Source of the DNA: Streptomyces alboflavus
Lineage (GTDB): Bacteria > Actinomycetota > Actinomycetes > Streptomycetales > Streptomycetaceae
Direction of reading: 5' to 3'
Assembly: GCF_000716675.1 (NCBI RefSeq)
Contig: NZ_JNXT01000016.1
Span: 62,001-126,000 of the forward strand
DNA length: 64,000 nucleotides
The translations under genes were made by a program, and so were the position numbers. A model generated the notes under the pieces. It searched no databases. It was not told the origin of the DNA and saw only the letters and a program-made list of their open reading frames with translations. Position 1 is the stretch's first letter. Each line of letters starts with the position of its first letter. Below are positions 46,785 to 55,517 of the stretch, one piece after another.

Positions 46785-47017
46785 TGGGTGACCGCTGGCA
46801 CGTCGAGGTCGACCGGTCGGTGTGCATCGGCTCCGGCATGTGCGTGGGCACCGCCCCGGACGGCTTCACCCTCGACACCGCCCGCCAGTCGCACCCCACG
46901 CGCCCCGAGACGGACGCCGCCGAGAAGATCCTGGAGGCGGCCGAGAGCTGCCCCGTCGAGGCCATCACCCTGACCCTGCTCGGCAGCGGGGAGGTGGTGT
47001 TCCCGCCGGAGGACTAG
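46784..47017 (+). CDS. [3Fe-4S] ferredoxin
   Basis: A 77-residue ferredoxin with CIGSGMC near the N-terminus and a later SCPVEAI, the three-cysteine pattern of P450-associated [3Fe-4S] ferredoxins. The start codon shares its A with the ALDH stop (TGATG), so the two genes are translationally coupled. It is the probable electron donor to the CYP125-like P450, whose gene lies 13 kb away under a similar operator. Confidence 0.9.
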   Translation: MGDRWHVEVDRSVCIGSGMCVGTAPDGFTLDTARQSHPTRPETDAAEKILEAAESCPVEAITLTLLGSGEVVFPPED

Positions 47018-47026
47018 GGAGCGTCC

Positions 47027-47048
47027 GGCGGGCCCCCGGGTCCCCGCC
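47027..47048. terminator. Hairpin between ferredoxin and kstR
   Basis: A GC hairpin (GGCGGG at 47027-47032 with CCCGCC at 47043-47048) lies between the convergent ferredoxin and TetR genes. It is short, so only a tentative terminator. Confidence 0.4.
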
Positions 47049-47090
47049 GCGCCGTCCCGACGGATGGCGCTCCGAGCGCGCCGGGGACCG

Positions 47091-47726
47091 TCAGGCCGGG
47101 TCCGGCACCGTCAGGTCGATCAGACGGCACACCATCTCGATGTCGATCTTGACCTGGGCGATCGAGGCGCGGCCCGACAGCCAGGTGATCAGCGCCGAGT
47201 GCCAGGTGTGCTCGATGACCCGCACCGCGGAGAGCTGCGCCGCCGTCGGCTGTCCCTCCAGGCCCATGGCGTCCAGGACGATCGCCGTGGTGAGCCGCGA
47301 GACCGTGTCGACCTCGGGGCTCACCGACCGGTCGGCGAAGGTGAGGGCGCGCACCATGGCGTCGGCGAGGTGCGGCTCGCGCTGGAGGGCGCGGAAGGCC
47401 CGCATCAGGGTCTCCGCGACCCGCTCCGCCGGGGTCTCCCCGGCCGGGGGGTGTTTGCGCAGGGTGGTGTGCATGTGCTGCAGCTGGTCCTGCATCGTCG
47501 CGACGAGCAGGTGCACCTTCGAGGGGAAGTAGCGGTAGAGCGTGCCGAGGGCGACGCTCGACGACTCCGCCACCTCCCGCATCTGGACCGCGTCGAAGCC
47601 GCCCCGGCTCGCCAGCTGGGCGCTCGCGTGCAGGATGCGGCGGCGGCGCGCCTCCTGGCGTTCGGTGAGGGGCGGCGACGCCGGATGTGCCGCGCCCGCT
47701 CCAGCCGTCTTCGCGTCAGCCGTCAT
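47091..47726 (-). CDS. kstR: KstR-like TetR-family repressor
   Basis: A 211-residue TetR regulator. The HTH (about 25-70) reads ILHASAQLASRGGFDAVQMREVAE...ALGTLYRYFPSKVHLLVA, almost the same as in mycobacterial KstR; the ligand domain includes EPHLADAMVRALTFADRSVSPEVD and ends in a KstR-like segment (VIEHTWHSALITWLSGRASI). KstR represses cholesterol side-chain genes and is released by cholestenoyl-CoA-type ligands. Its start at 47726 is 214 bp from the operator at 47931-47953, which may serve it, the divergent GT4 gene, or both. It is the likely regulator of the local TAGAAC-N2-GT sites. Confidence 0.85.
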   Translation of the reverse strand: MTADAKTAGAGAAHPASPPLTERQEARRRRILHASAQLASRGGFDAVQMREVAESSSVALGTLYRYFPSKVHLLVATMQDQLQHMHTTLRKHPPAGETPAERVAETLMRAFRALQREPHLADAMVRALTFADRSVSPEVDTVSRLTTAIVLDAMGLEGQPTAAQLSAVRVIEHTWHSALITWLSGRASIAQVKIDIEMVCRLIDLTVPDPA

Positions 47727-47930
47727 AGTCCCGTCGCCCCGTCAGTCCCGTCAGCGGTGTCCATCGCTTCCGCCCAGTCCCCGTGCCGTTCCCGTCCTGT
47801 TCCCGTCCATCGGGACCGCACAGCATGGCAGGGCGGCCGCCGTGGCGCGAATCACCTGATCCGGACCTTCCGGCCCGGCTACCTGCCGGTAGATTCGAGC
47901 GGGTCCGGCGATCAAGGGCGATCATGACAG

Positions 47931-47953
47931 GAACAAGTCTGAAACTTGTTCTA
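47931..47953. promoter_or_regulatory. KstR-like operator between kstR and GT4 operon
   Basis: An 8-bp inverted repeat GAACAAGT / ACTTGTTC with a five-base centre (47931-47951). On the minus strand the core is TAGAACAAGTTTC (47941-47953), matching the KstR pattern. It is 54-76 bp before the GT4 start and 205-227 bp before kstR. Confidence 0.7.
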
Positions 47954-48006
47954 CATTACCGTCCCGGCGTAATCTCGCGGACAACTGAAGGCAGAAGGGG
48001 GCCAGA

Positions 48007-49473
48007 GTGACCGCTGAGGCCATGGAGGCGGGTCCCCTGCCGGGGCCGGTGCCGGGCACGACACCGGGCACGACACCGGACGTGCCGCCGGGCGCGGCCG
48101 CCGACGGCGACCGCCCGCTGCGCATCGCGCTCCTCACGTACAAGGGGAACCCGTTCTGCGGCGGCCAGGGCGTCTACGTACGCCACCTCTCCCGCGAGCT
48201 GGTCCGCCTCGGCCACCGCGTCGAGGTCATCGGCGCGCAGCCCTACCCCGTGCTCGACGAGGGCGAGGACCTGCGCGGCCTCGGCCTCACCGAGCTGCCG
48301 AGCCTGGACCTCTACCGCTCGCCGGACCCCTTCCGCACCCCGAAGCGCGACGAGTACCGCGACTGGATCGACGCCCTCGAAGTGGCGACGATGTGGACCG
48401 GCGGCTTCCCCGAACCGGTCACCTTCAGCCTGCGCGCCCGCCGCCACCTGCGCGCCCGGCGCGGCGACTTCGACGTCGTGCACGACAACCAGACCCTCGG
48501 CTACGGCCTCCTCGGCGACCTCGGCGCCCCCCTGGTGACCACCGTCCACCACCCCATCACCGTCGACCGCCGCCTGGAGCTCGACGCCGCGCCCGACTGG
48601 AAGCGCCGCGCCTCGGTCCGCCGCTGGTACGCGTTCACGCGGATGCAGAAGCGCGTCGCGCGCCGCCTGCCGTCGATCCTCACGGTGTCCGGCACCTCGC
48701 GCCAGGAGATCGTCGACCACCTCGGCGTCCGCCCCGACCGCGTCGACGTCGTCCACATCGGCGCCGACACGAACCTCTTCTCACCCGACCCGGCGGTGCC
48801 CGAGGTGCCGGGCCGGATCGTGACGACGTCCAGCGCGGACGTACCGCTGAAGGGCCTGATCCACCTCGTCGAGGCCCTCGCCAAGGTCCGCACCGAGAAC
48901 CCCGCCGCGCACCTCGTCGTCGTCGGCAAGCGCGCCGAGGACGGCCCGGTGGCGCAGGCCATCGAGAAGTACGGCCTCGAGGGCGCCGTGGAGTTCGTCA
49001 AGGGCATCACCGACGAGGAGCTCGTCGACCTGGTCCGCTCGGCCCAGATCGCCTGCGTGCCCTCCCTGTACGAGGGCTTCTCGCTGCCCGCAGCCGAGGC
49101 CATGGCCACGGGCACGCCGCTGCTCGCCACCACGGGCGGCGCGATCCCGGAGGTCGCGGGCCGCGACGGCGACACCTGCCTCGCGGTGCCCCCGGGCGAC
49201 GCGGGCGCGCTGGCCGCGGGCCTGACCCGGCTCCTGGACGACCCGGAGCTGCGGGCGCGGCTCGGCGCCGCGGGCCGGGCCCGGGTCCTCGCCAAGTTCA
49301 CCTGGGCCCGCGCGGCCCAGGGCACCGCGGAGCTGTACCGCGCGGCGATCGACCGCTCCGCGGGCCGGGGCGCCGCCCGCGCGACGGCCCGCGGCCACGC
49401 GCTGCCGACGGCCGGGGCCGCGGCCCGCGGCGAAGTTGCAGGACCTCAACCCGAAAGCAGGGCCACGTGCTGA
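48007..49473 (+). CDS. GT4-family glycosyltransferase
   Basis: A 488-residue GT-B fold glycosyltransferase of family 4. The N-terminal Rossmann domain shows LLTYKGNPFCGGQGVYVRHL and the C-terminal one VPSLYEGFSLPAAEAMATGTPLLATTGGAIPE, the EX7E nucleotide-sugar site. The donor and acceptor are unknown. A Pro/Gly-rich leader precedes the domain, and the GTG start has GAAGGGG upstream. It begins a three-gene operon with a methyltransferase and a toroid protein, and a KstR-like site lies just before it. Confidence 0.9.
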   Translation: MTAEAMEAGPLPGPVPGTTPGTTPDVPPGAAADGDRPLRIALLTYKGNPFCGGQGVYVRHLSRELVRLGHRVEVIGAQPYPVLDEGEDLRGLGLTELPSLDLYRSPDPFRTPKRDEYRDWIDALEVATMWTGGFPEPVTFSLRARRHLRARRGDFDVVHDNQTLGYGLLGDLGAPLVTTVHHPITVDRRLELDAAPDWKRRASVRRWYAFTRMQKRVARRLPSILTVSGTSRQEIVDHLGVRPDRVDVVHIGADTNLFSPDPAVPEVPGRIVTTSSADVPLKGLIHLVEALAKVRTENPAAHLVVVGKRAEDGPVAQAIEKYGLEGAVEFVKGITDEELVDLVRSAQIACVPSLYEGFSLPAAEAMATGTPLLATTGGAIPEVAGRDGDTCLAVPPGDAGALAAGLTRLLDDPELRARLGAAGRARVLAKFTWARAAQGTAELYRAAIDRSAGRGAARATARGHALPTAGAAARGEVAGPQPESRATC

Positions 49474-50237
49474 CCGTCGACTTCACCCGCTTCCCGCTCG
49501 CCGCGGGGGACCGCGTGCTGGATCTGGGCTGCGGGGCGGGCCGTCACGCCTTCGAGTGCTACCGGCGCGGCGCCCGGGTGGTCGCCCTCGACCAGAACGC
49601 GGAGGAGATCCGCGAGGTCGCCAAGTGGTTCGCGGCGATGAAGGAGGCGGGCGAGGCCCCGGCGGGCGCGACCGCCACCGCCATGGAGGGCGACGCCCTC
49701 AACCTGCCCTTCCCCGACGAGTCGTTCGACGTCGTCATCATCTCCGAGGTCATGGAGCACATCCCCGACGACAAGGGTGTGCTCGCCGAGATGGTCCGGG
49801 TCCTCAAGCCCGGCGGCCGGATAGCCGTGACCGTGCCGCGCTACGGCCCCGAGAAGATCTGCTGGGCGCTCAGCGACGCCTACCACGAGGTCGAGGGCGG
49901 CCACATCCGCATCTACAAGGCCGACGAACTCCTCGCGAAAATGCGGGAGTCGGGCCTCAAGCCGTACGGCACGCACCACGCGCACGGCCTGCACTCGCCC
50001 TACTGGTGGCTGAAGTGCGCGTTCGGCGTCGACAACGACAAGGCGCTGCCGGTGCGGGCGTACCACAAGCTCCTGGTCTGGGACATCATGAAGAAGCCGC
50101 TGGCGACGAAGGTCGCCGAGCAGGCGCTCAACCCGCTGATCGGCAAGAGCTTCGTGGCGTACGCGACGAAGCCGCACCTGCCCGCCGCCACCGCCACCGC
50201 CACCGACCCGGCCGTCGACACGAAGGCCGGGGCGTGA
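49467..50237 (+). CDS. SAM-dependent methyltransferase
   Basis: A 256-residue class I methyltransferase with VLDLGCGAGRHAFECYRRGARVVALDQN (motif I), LPFPDESFDVVIISEVMEHIPD and LKPGGRIAVTVPR. It is of the type associated with lipid or sugar methylation. The GTG start overlaps the GT4 stop by 7 bp. The C-terminal segment includes HGLHSPYWWLKCAFG, conserved-looking and aromatic, suggesting a hydrophobic acceptor. Confidence 0.88.
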   Translation: MLTVDFTRFPLAAGDRVLDLGCGAGRHAFECYRRGARVVALDQNAEEIREVAKWFAAMKEAGEAPAGATATAMEGDALNLPFPDESFDVVIISEVMEHIPDDKGVLAEMVRVLKPGGRIAVTVPRYGPEKICWALSDAYHEVEGGHIRIYKADELLAKMRESGLKPYGTHHAHGLHSPYWWLKCAFGVDNDKALPVRAYHKLLVWDIMKKPLATKVAEQALNPLIGKSFVAYATKPHLPAATATATDPAVDTKAGA

Positions 50238-51307
50238 CGATTCCCGAGCGCACCGAACGCCTGGTCCTGCCGGGTGTGCTGACGGCCGATCAGGCGACGG
50301 CGACGGTCCGCGGCATCCTCGCCGTCCAGCGCGAGGACGGCGCCATACCCTGGTTCCGCGGCCACCACCTCGACCCCTGGGACCACACCGAGGCCGCCAT
50401 GGCCCTGGACGCCGCCGGCGAGCACGCGGCCGCCGCCCGCGCCTACGAGTGGCTGGCCCGGCACCAGAACCCGGACGGCTCCTGGTACGCGGCGTACGCC
50501 GACGGCGACCCGGACGACGTCACCGACCGCGGCCGCGAGACCAACTTCTGCGCGTACGTGGCCGTCGGCGTCTGGCACCACTATCTGAGCACCGGCGACG
50601 AGGCGTTCCTCGACCGCATGTGGCCGGTCGTCGTCGCGGCCGTCGAGTTCGTCCTCGAACTCCAGCAGCCCGGCGGCCAGATCGGCTGGAAGCGCGACCC
50701 GGACGGCACCCCCGTCCCGGACGCCCTCCTCACCGGCTGCTCCTCGGTCTACCAGGCGCTGCGCTGCGCCCTCGCCCTCGCCGACCTGCGCGACGACCCG
50801 CAGCCGGACTGGGAGCTGGCGACCGGCGCCCTCGGCCACGCCATCCGCCACCACCCCGAGCGCTTCCTCGACAAGGACCGCTACTCCATGGACTGGTACT
50901 ACCCGGTCCTCGGCGGCGCCGTCACCGGCACGCAGGCCAAGTCCCGGATAGAGGACGGCTGGGACCGCTTCGTCGTCCCCGGCCTCGGCGTGCGCTGCGT
51001 GCACCCCAACCCGTGGGTGACCGGCGGCGAGAGCGCCGAACTCGCCCTCGCCCTCTGGGTCCTCGGCGAGTCCGACCGCGCCCTGGACGTCCTCAAGTCC
51101 ATCCAGCACCTGCGCGACCCCGAGTCCGGCCTGTACTGGACGGGCTACGTCTTCGAGGACGCCGCGATCTGGCCCGTCGAGCTGACCACCTGGACGGCGG
51201 GCTCCCTGCTCCTCGCCGTCGCGGCACTCGGCGGCGACGAGGCGACGTGCGGGGTGTTCTCGGGGACGGCGCTGCCGGTGGGCCTGGACCCGGACTGCTG
51301 CGGCTGA
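50234..51307 (+). CDS. Alpha-toroid (squalene-cyclase/prenyltransferase-like) protein
   Basis: A 357-residue protein built from helix pairs with QW-like repeats: QREDGAIPWF, HQNPDGSWYAAY, LQQPGGQIGWKRD and DPESGLYWTGY. This is the alpha/alpha toroid of terpene cyclases, prenyltransferases and some glycoside hydrolases. A DxDD protonation motif is not obvious, so it may not be a cyclase. It lacks a signal or anchor and is coupled to the methyltransferase by GTGA. With GT4 and a methyltransferase it could modify a lipid or terpenoid (inference). Confidence 0.8.
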   Translation: MTIPERTERLVLPGVLTADQATATVRGILAVQREDGAIPWFRGHHLDPWDHTEAAMALDAAGEHAAAARAYEWLARHQNPDGSWYAAYADGDPDDVTDRGRETNFCAYVAVGVWHHYLSTGDEAFLDRMWPVVVAAVEFVLELQQPGGQIGWKRDPDGTPVPDALLTGCSSVYQALRCALALADLRDDPQPDWELATGALGHAIRHHPERFLDKDRYSMDWYYPVLGGAVTGTQAKSRIEDGWDRFVVPGLGVRCVHPNPWVTGGESAELALALWVLGESDRALDVLKSIQHLRDPESGLYWTGYVFEDAAIWPVELTTWTAGSLLLAVAALGGDEATCGVFSGTALPVGLDPDCCG

Positions 51308-51344
51308 GCCCCCTTCGGGCCCGTCCGAGAGGTCGGCGCGGCGC

Positions 51345-51638
51345 TCAGTGCCGCCGCAGCCGCCCCGCGAGGAAGTGCCCCGCGACGAGGTACACGACCG
51401 CCGCGAGGCCGTACCCCGCGACCACGCGGGCCCAGCGCTCGTCGAACGTGAACAGATCGTGCGACCAGCCCGCGAGCCAGCGGGCCACGTCGTGCACGAC
51501 CTGCACGAGGTCGTTCGCACGATTGGCGTCCAACAGGTCCATCAGAACCCACAGGACGAGGATGAAGGCCATCACGTTCGCGATGACGGCGACGGCCCTG
51601 GCGGCTTCGTTGGTACGTCGGGTTTTCACGGGGGACAT
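51345..51638 (-). CDS. Small membrane protein, two helices
   Basis: A 97-residue protein with two transmembrane helices (AVAVIANVMAFILVLWVLMDLL and VVAGYGLAAVVYLVAGHFLAG) and a basic tail (GRLRRH). It converges on the toroid gene. No family is recognised. Confidence 0.7.
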   Translation of the reverse strand: MSPVKTRRTNEAARAVAVIANVMAFILVLWVLMDLLDANRANDLVQVVHDVARWLAGWSHDLFTFDERWARVVAGYGLAAVVYLVAGHFLAGRLRRH

Positions 51639-51794
51639 GAGGGGCGGGTACCGGGGGAGGGGTGGCCGAAACCTGGAGGTGTGCTGGTGCGGGTGACCGC
51701 GGGGCGGCCACCCCGCCGGCCGCGCCCCGGTGGCGGGCCCGGCCGCGCCGGGTGAGGCTGGCGGCGGCCGCCCCCACCCCGCCCGGAGGTCACC

Positions 51795-52328
51795 GTGCCC
51801 CGCTCCCTGCTCCGCGCCCTCGTCCCGCTGCTCCTCTGCGCCCTCCTCGCGGGCACGACGGCGGCATGCGGCGGCGACGACAAGGACTCCGGGGCCACGC
51901 CCACGAGCACGGCCGAACGCCAGAAGCTGGCGAAGACCCGCTTTGTCGCGAACGCGGGGCTGGCCGCCGGGGCGACGTACCAGTGGATCGTGAAGCCCTA
52001 CCGCGCGGGCAAGTTCACCGCGGGCGCCGACGGCCGCCGCTTCGCCCTCGTCAAGGCGGGCCTGGCCGGAGCCTTCACCTACAACCGCCTCAAGGCCGCC
52101 CTCCGCAACGCCAAGGCCGACCCGACCCTCGCCAAGGCCGTCGCCCCCCTCACCGCCGGGATCGACGCCCTCAAGGACCTCCCGTCCAAACTCCGCAAGG
52201 GCGACTCCACGGAGTCGGTGGTGAAGTCCTTCGACGGTGCGATCAACGAGGTCAAGGACGCGGGGAAGGGCGCGGGCGCCGAGGTGAGGGACAGGGTGCC
52301 GTCGGCGGGGGAGCTGGCGAAGGGCTGA
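51795..52328 (+). CDS. Lipoprotein, unknown function
   Basis: A 177-residue lipoprotein starting with GTG. The signal sequence ends in the lipobox TTAACGGDD (Cys25). The mature part is helical and alanine/lysine-rich, with FVANAGLAAGATYQWIVKPYRAGKF at its start, probably a helical bundle. The family is not recognised. It is followed by element copy 3. Confidence 0.75.
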   Translation: MPRSLLRALVPLLLCALLAGTTAACGGDDKDSGATPTSTAERQKLAKTRFVANAGLAAGATYQWIVKPYRAGKFTAGADGRRFALVKAGLAGAFTYNRLKAALRNAKADPTLAKAVAPLTAGIDALKDLPSKLRKGDSTESVVKSFDGAINEVKDAGKGAGAEVRDRVPSAGELAKG

Positions 52329-52349
52329 GGTCGGGGGCCTTGCCGGGGG

Positions 52350-52547
52350 CTCCCCAGTCCCACCCCTTCCCGAACCGGGGGCTGCGCCCCCGGACCCCCG
52401 CTTATCGGCGCTTCGCGCCTCGTCCTCAAACGCCGGACGGGCTAAAACCTTGCCGCACCGGCGAAATTTATAGCCCCTCCGGCGTTTGAGGAGCGGGGTC
52501 TGGGGCGGAGCCCCAGTTTCGGGAAGGGGTGGGATTGGGGAGCCCCC
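52350..52547. repeat. Intergenic inverted-repeat element, copy 3
   Basis: This fills most of the 349-bp gap between two lipoprotein/solute-binding genes. The left arm (52350-52450: CCACCCCTTCCCGAACCGGG ... CGCGCCTCGTCCTCAAACGC) and right arm (52471-52547: AGCCCCTCCGGCGTTTGAGG ... TTTCGGGAAGGGGTGGGATT) are near-complete inverted copies of each other. Copies 1 and 2 have the same ends. A short A/T-rich centre (GCGAAATTTATAG) separates them. No gene seen. Confidence 0.85.
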
Positions 52548-52677
52548 AGCCGGGCCCACCCCTCACTCGCTGACACACCGTCATTCGCCCCCGATTCACG
52601 CGGAGTTGGCCCCTCCGAGGGGCATTCGTCGCCCCCATCCCCGAGGATCCTGCCCCCGCCACCCGCAGGAGCCCACG

Positions 52678-53943
52678 GTGCGAGACGCAAGCGGACCCGA
52701 CCGAACACCCAGCGAAGAGCCCCGTCTGACCACACGCCGCCCGACGCGCCGCCGCCACCGTCACCCCCGCCACGTCCTGGCCGCGCTCCCCCTCGCTGTC
52801 GCGGGTCTGCTCGCGCTCACGATCTCCGGCAATGCCCTGCGCCCCTTCGAGCGGATCACGACGATCGACGGGAAGATGGCGTCGAAGTCGGACTTCTTCA
52901 AGGATCCCGAGGTCCAGCGGCTGCTCCTGAAGCACGGGATACGGGTGGAGATACACCGGCTCGGCTCGCGCGGCATCGCGACGCAGTCGCTGCGCGGGAT
53001 GGACGTGGTGTTCCCCTCGGGCCAGCCCGCGGCGAAGCTGATCCTGCAGCGGCAGCAGCGCTCGGTGCGCACGGCGCGGCCGTTCGTCACGCCGCTGGTG
53101 CTCGGTACGTTCAGGGACTACGCGAAGACGCTGGTGGCGCGGGGCGTGGCGCGCCCGCAGAAGGCGGCGGGCGGCGGGGACACCCTCTACTACGACCTGG
53201 ACATGCACGCGTTCCTGAAGCTGATCGAGGAGGAGCGGACCTGGAACGACGTCGGGTTCAGGGACCATTCGCGGCGCAGCAACGGGGGCCGCGTCCTCGT
53301 CCGTACCTCCAGCGTCTGCGAATCCAACGCCGCGGGCACGTACTTGAGCATTCTCGCGTTCGTGAAGAACGGCAATCAGGCGCCGGGTACGGAGCGCGCG
53401 AAGGGAGCGGAGCGCCCCGCGTCCGGCGACCCGGTCCTCGGTGTCGCCGCGCGGGTCAAGCCGTTGATCAACCTCCAGGGCATGGCGGCCGACGAGCAGG
53501 CCGACAGCTACTTCTCCGACGAGGGCGAGTCGATAGCGCCGGTCTCCCTGGTCTATGAGCACCAGTTCCTGAAGCACCAGGTGGACCACCAGAAGAAGCG
53601 CGGCGAGCAGGACGACCGGCGCGTCCTGCTCTACCCCTCGCCGCACGCCCTCACCGAGCCCGAGATGATCTCCCTCGGCGAGCAGGGGGACCGGCTCACC
53701 GATCTGATGGAGTCCGACGCCGCCCTGCGCAGGCGCGCCATCGAGCTGGGCTTCCGGGTCCGGTTCTCCGGCGAGGACGGGACGAGCGAGCAGCTCAACG
53801 CGTATCTGCGCGAGCACGAGGTGCAGGTGCCGACGCCGAACCCGGACCAGACGAAGGTGGACGCACCCGACTTGGACGCCCTGGAGCGGATCATCAACCA
53901 CGTGGGCAGCTGCCGGCCCCCGGGACAGGACGACGACGAATGA
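52678..53943 (+). CDS. Membrane-anchored solute-binding-like protein
   Basis: A 421-residue protein starting with GTG after GCAGGAG. A basic N-terminus and one helix (HVLAALPLAVAGLLALTI) anchor it outside the membrane. The exported part resembles solute-binding proteins (DPEVQRLLLKHGIRVEIHR...DVVFPSGQPAAKLIL...YDLDMHAFLKLIEEE), but no ligand can be guessed. It begins a three-gene operon with a VWA lipoprotein and overlaps it by 4 bp. Confidence 0.78.
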   Translation: MRDASGPDRTPSEEPRLTTRRPTRRRHRHPRHVLAALPLAVAGLLALTISGNALRPFERITTIDGKMASKSDFFKDPEVQRLLLKHGIRVEIHRLGSRGIATQSLRGMDVVFPSGQPAAKLILQRQQRSVRTARPFVTPLVLGTFRDYAKTLVARGVARPQKAAGGGDTLYYDLDMHAFLKLIEEERTWNDVGFRDHSRRSNGGRVLVRTSSVCESNAAGTYLSILAFVKNGNQAPGTERAKGAERPASGDPVLGVAARVKPLINLQGMAADEQADSYFSDEGESIAPVSLVYEHQFLKHQVDHQKKRGEQDDRRVLLYPSPHALTEPEMISLGEQGDRLTDLMESDAALRRRAIELGFRVRFSGEDGTSEQLNAYLREHEVQVPTPNPDQTKVDAPDLDALERIINHVGSCRPPGQDDDE

Positions 53944-55517
53944 GCCGGACCGGCCGCCGCCGCCCCGAGCCCCTGCTCGCCCTCGGCCTCCTCCTCGCCG
54001 CCGCCACCCTCACCGGCTGCACCAAAGACAAGCCGCACCACACCCTGCGCGTCCTCGCCAGCCCCGAACTCGCCGACGTGGAGCCGTTGTTGGAGGACCT
54101 GGAGGAGGACACGGGGGTCGAGCTGAAGCTGGACTACAAGGCCACCGCCGATCTCTCCGGGCCGCTCGGCCCCTACGACCTCGCCTGGCCCGCCTCCGAC
54201 CGCTCGTACCTCCTGCGGCTCCAGGACTCCGGTACGCCCGCTGCCCGGCCCGAGTCCACGGCCATCATGCGCTCGCCCGTGGTCGTGGGCCTGGCCCCGG
54301 CCGTCGCGGACCGGCTGCGCCGGGGCGTTCCGGGAGGCCGCCTGTCCTGGGCGGACATCGCCGACGCCGCCGCCGACGGATCCCTGCGCTTCGGCATGCC
54401 CGACCCGCGGCGCAGCGACACCGGGCGCGCCGCGCTCGTGGGCGTGGCCACGGCGGCGGCGGGCACCGGCCGGGCGCTGCGTGAACGGGACGTGTCCTGC
54501 GACCGGCTGCGCGGCTTCCGCTCCGGCCAGACCCTCACGGGCGCCAACTCCCGCGACCTGATCGACACTTACGTACGCCGCCAGGGCGCCGCCGACGCGC
54601 TCATCGCGCACGAGTCGGAGCTGCTCACCCTGAACGCGGCCGGGAAGCTGAAGCGGCCCCTTGAGATCGTGCACCCCGAGGACGGCATGGTCCTCTCCGA
54701 CTTCCCGCTGATGCTGCTCGACGCGGGTGAGCACAAGGCGTACCGCAAGGTCGTCGACTGGCTGCGCCGGGACGAGACGCAGAAGAAGCTGATGGAGCGC
54801 ACCTGGCGGCGGCCCGTCAGCCAGGACGTGCCGCGGCCCGCCCGGCTCCGCGAGGAGATCGGGAACGCCCTGTCGTACCCCGACAGGATCGCCGTCGTCC
54901 GGCGCCTGATGGACGACTACGGCGCCCCGGGCAACCGGGCGGCTGACCACGTCGTGTTCCTGCTCGACTTCTCGACGTCCATGCGGGGGCGCCGGATGGC
55001 GGACCTGCGGGCGGCCTTCGCCGACCTCAGCGGCGCCGATCCGACGGCGACGGGGAAGTTCGCCCGCTTCTACCGGGGCGAGCGGCTCACGGTGGTGCGC
55101 TTCGCGGGCCGGGTCCTTGAGGAGCGCACCGTGACCGTGCGCGGGGACGGCGACCTGCGGGCGCTCAACTCCTTCGTGGGCAAGGGCGGGTTCGCCGCCG
55201 ACACGGCCGTGTGGTCGGCACTCGGCCGTGGCTATGAGGTGGCCGCCAAGTCCGTGGCCGACCATCCCGAACAGCCGGTGTCCATCGTCCTGATGACGGA
55301 CGGGGAGAACAACGAGGGCCGTACGTACGGGGAGTTCACCCGCGACCGCGCCCGCCTCGACTCCGCCGCCCGCGCGGTGCCGACCTTCCCCGTCCACTTC
55401 GGCGAGGCCGACGCGAAGGCGCTGCGCCGGGCCGCCGCCGCCACCGGCGGGCGCATGGTGGACGCCAACTCCTCTTCTCTCTCCCAGGCTTTCAAGGAGA
55501 TCCGTGGGTGTCGTTGA
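53940..55517 (+). CDS. Solute-binding/VWA-domain lipoprotein
   Basis: A 525-residue lipoprotein with lipobox LTGC (Cys27). Residues about 35-320 are solute-binding-like (TLRVLASPELADVEPLLEDL). Residues about 335-525 are a von Willebrand A domain with a complete MIDAS (Asp343-Ser345-Ser347 of DFSTS, then MTDGENN). NCBI calls this type substrate-binding and VWA domain-containing protein. The VWA domain should bind a metal and a partner. It is in the middle of an operon, overlapping the next gene by 14 bp. Confidence 0.88.
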   Translation: MSRTGRRRPEPLLALGLLLAAATLTGCTKDKPHHTLRVLASPELADVEPLLEDLEEDTGVELKLDYKATADLSGPLGPYDLAWPASDRSYLLRLQDSGTPAARPESTAIMRSPVVVGLAPAVADRLRRGVPGGRLSWADIADAAADGSLRFGMPDPRRSDTGRAALVGVATAAAGTGRALRERDVSCDRLRGFRSGQTLTGANSRDLIDTYVRRQGAADALIAHESELLTLNAAGKLKRPLEIVHPEDGMVLSDFPLMLLDAGEHKAYRKVVDWLRRDETQKKLMERTWRRPVSQDVPRPARLREEIGNALSYPDRIAVVRRLMDDYGAPGNRAADHVVFLLDFSTSMRGRRMADLRAAFADLSGADPTATGKFARFYRGERLTVVRFAGRVLEERTVTVRGDGDLRALNSFVGKGGFAADTAVWSALGRGYEVAAKSVADHPEQPVSIVLMTDGENNEGRTYGEFTRDRARLDSAARAVPTFPVHFGEADAKALRRAAAATGGRMVDANSSSLSQAFKEIRGCR

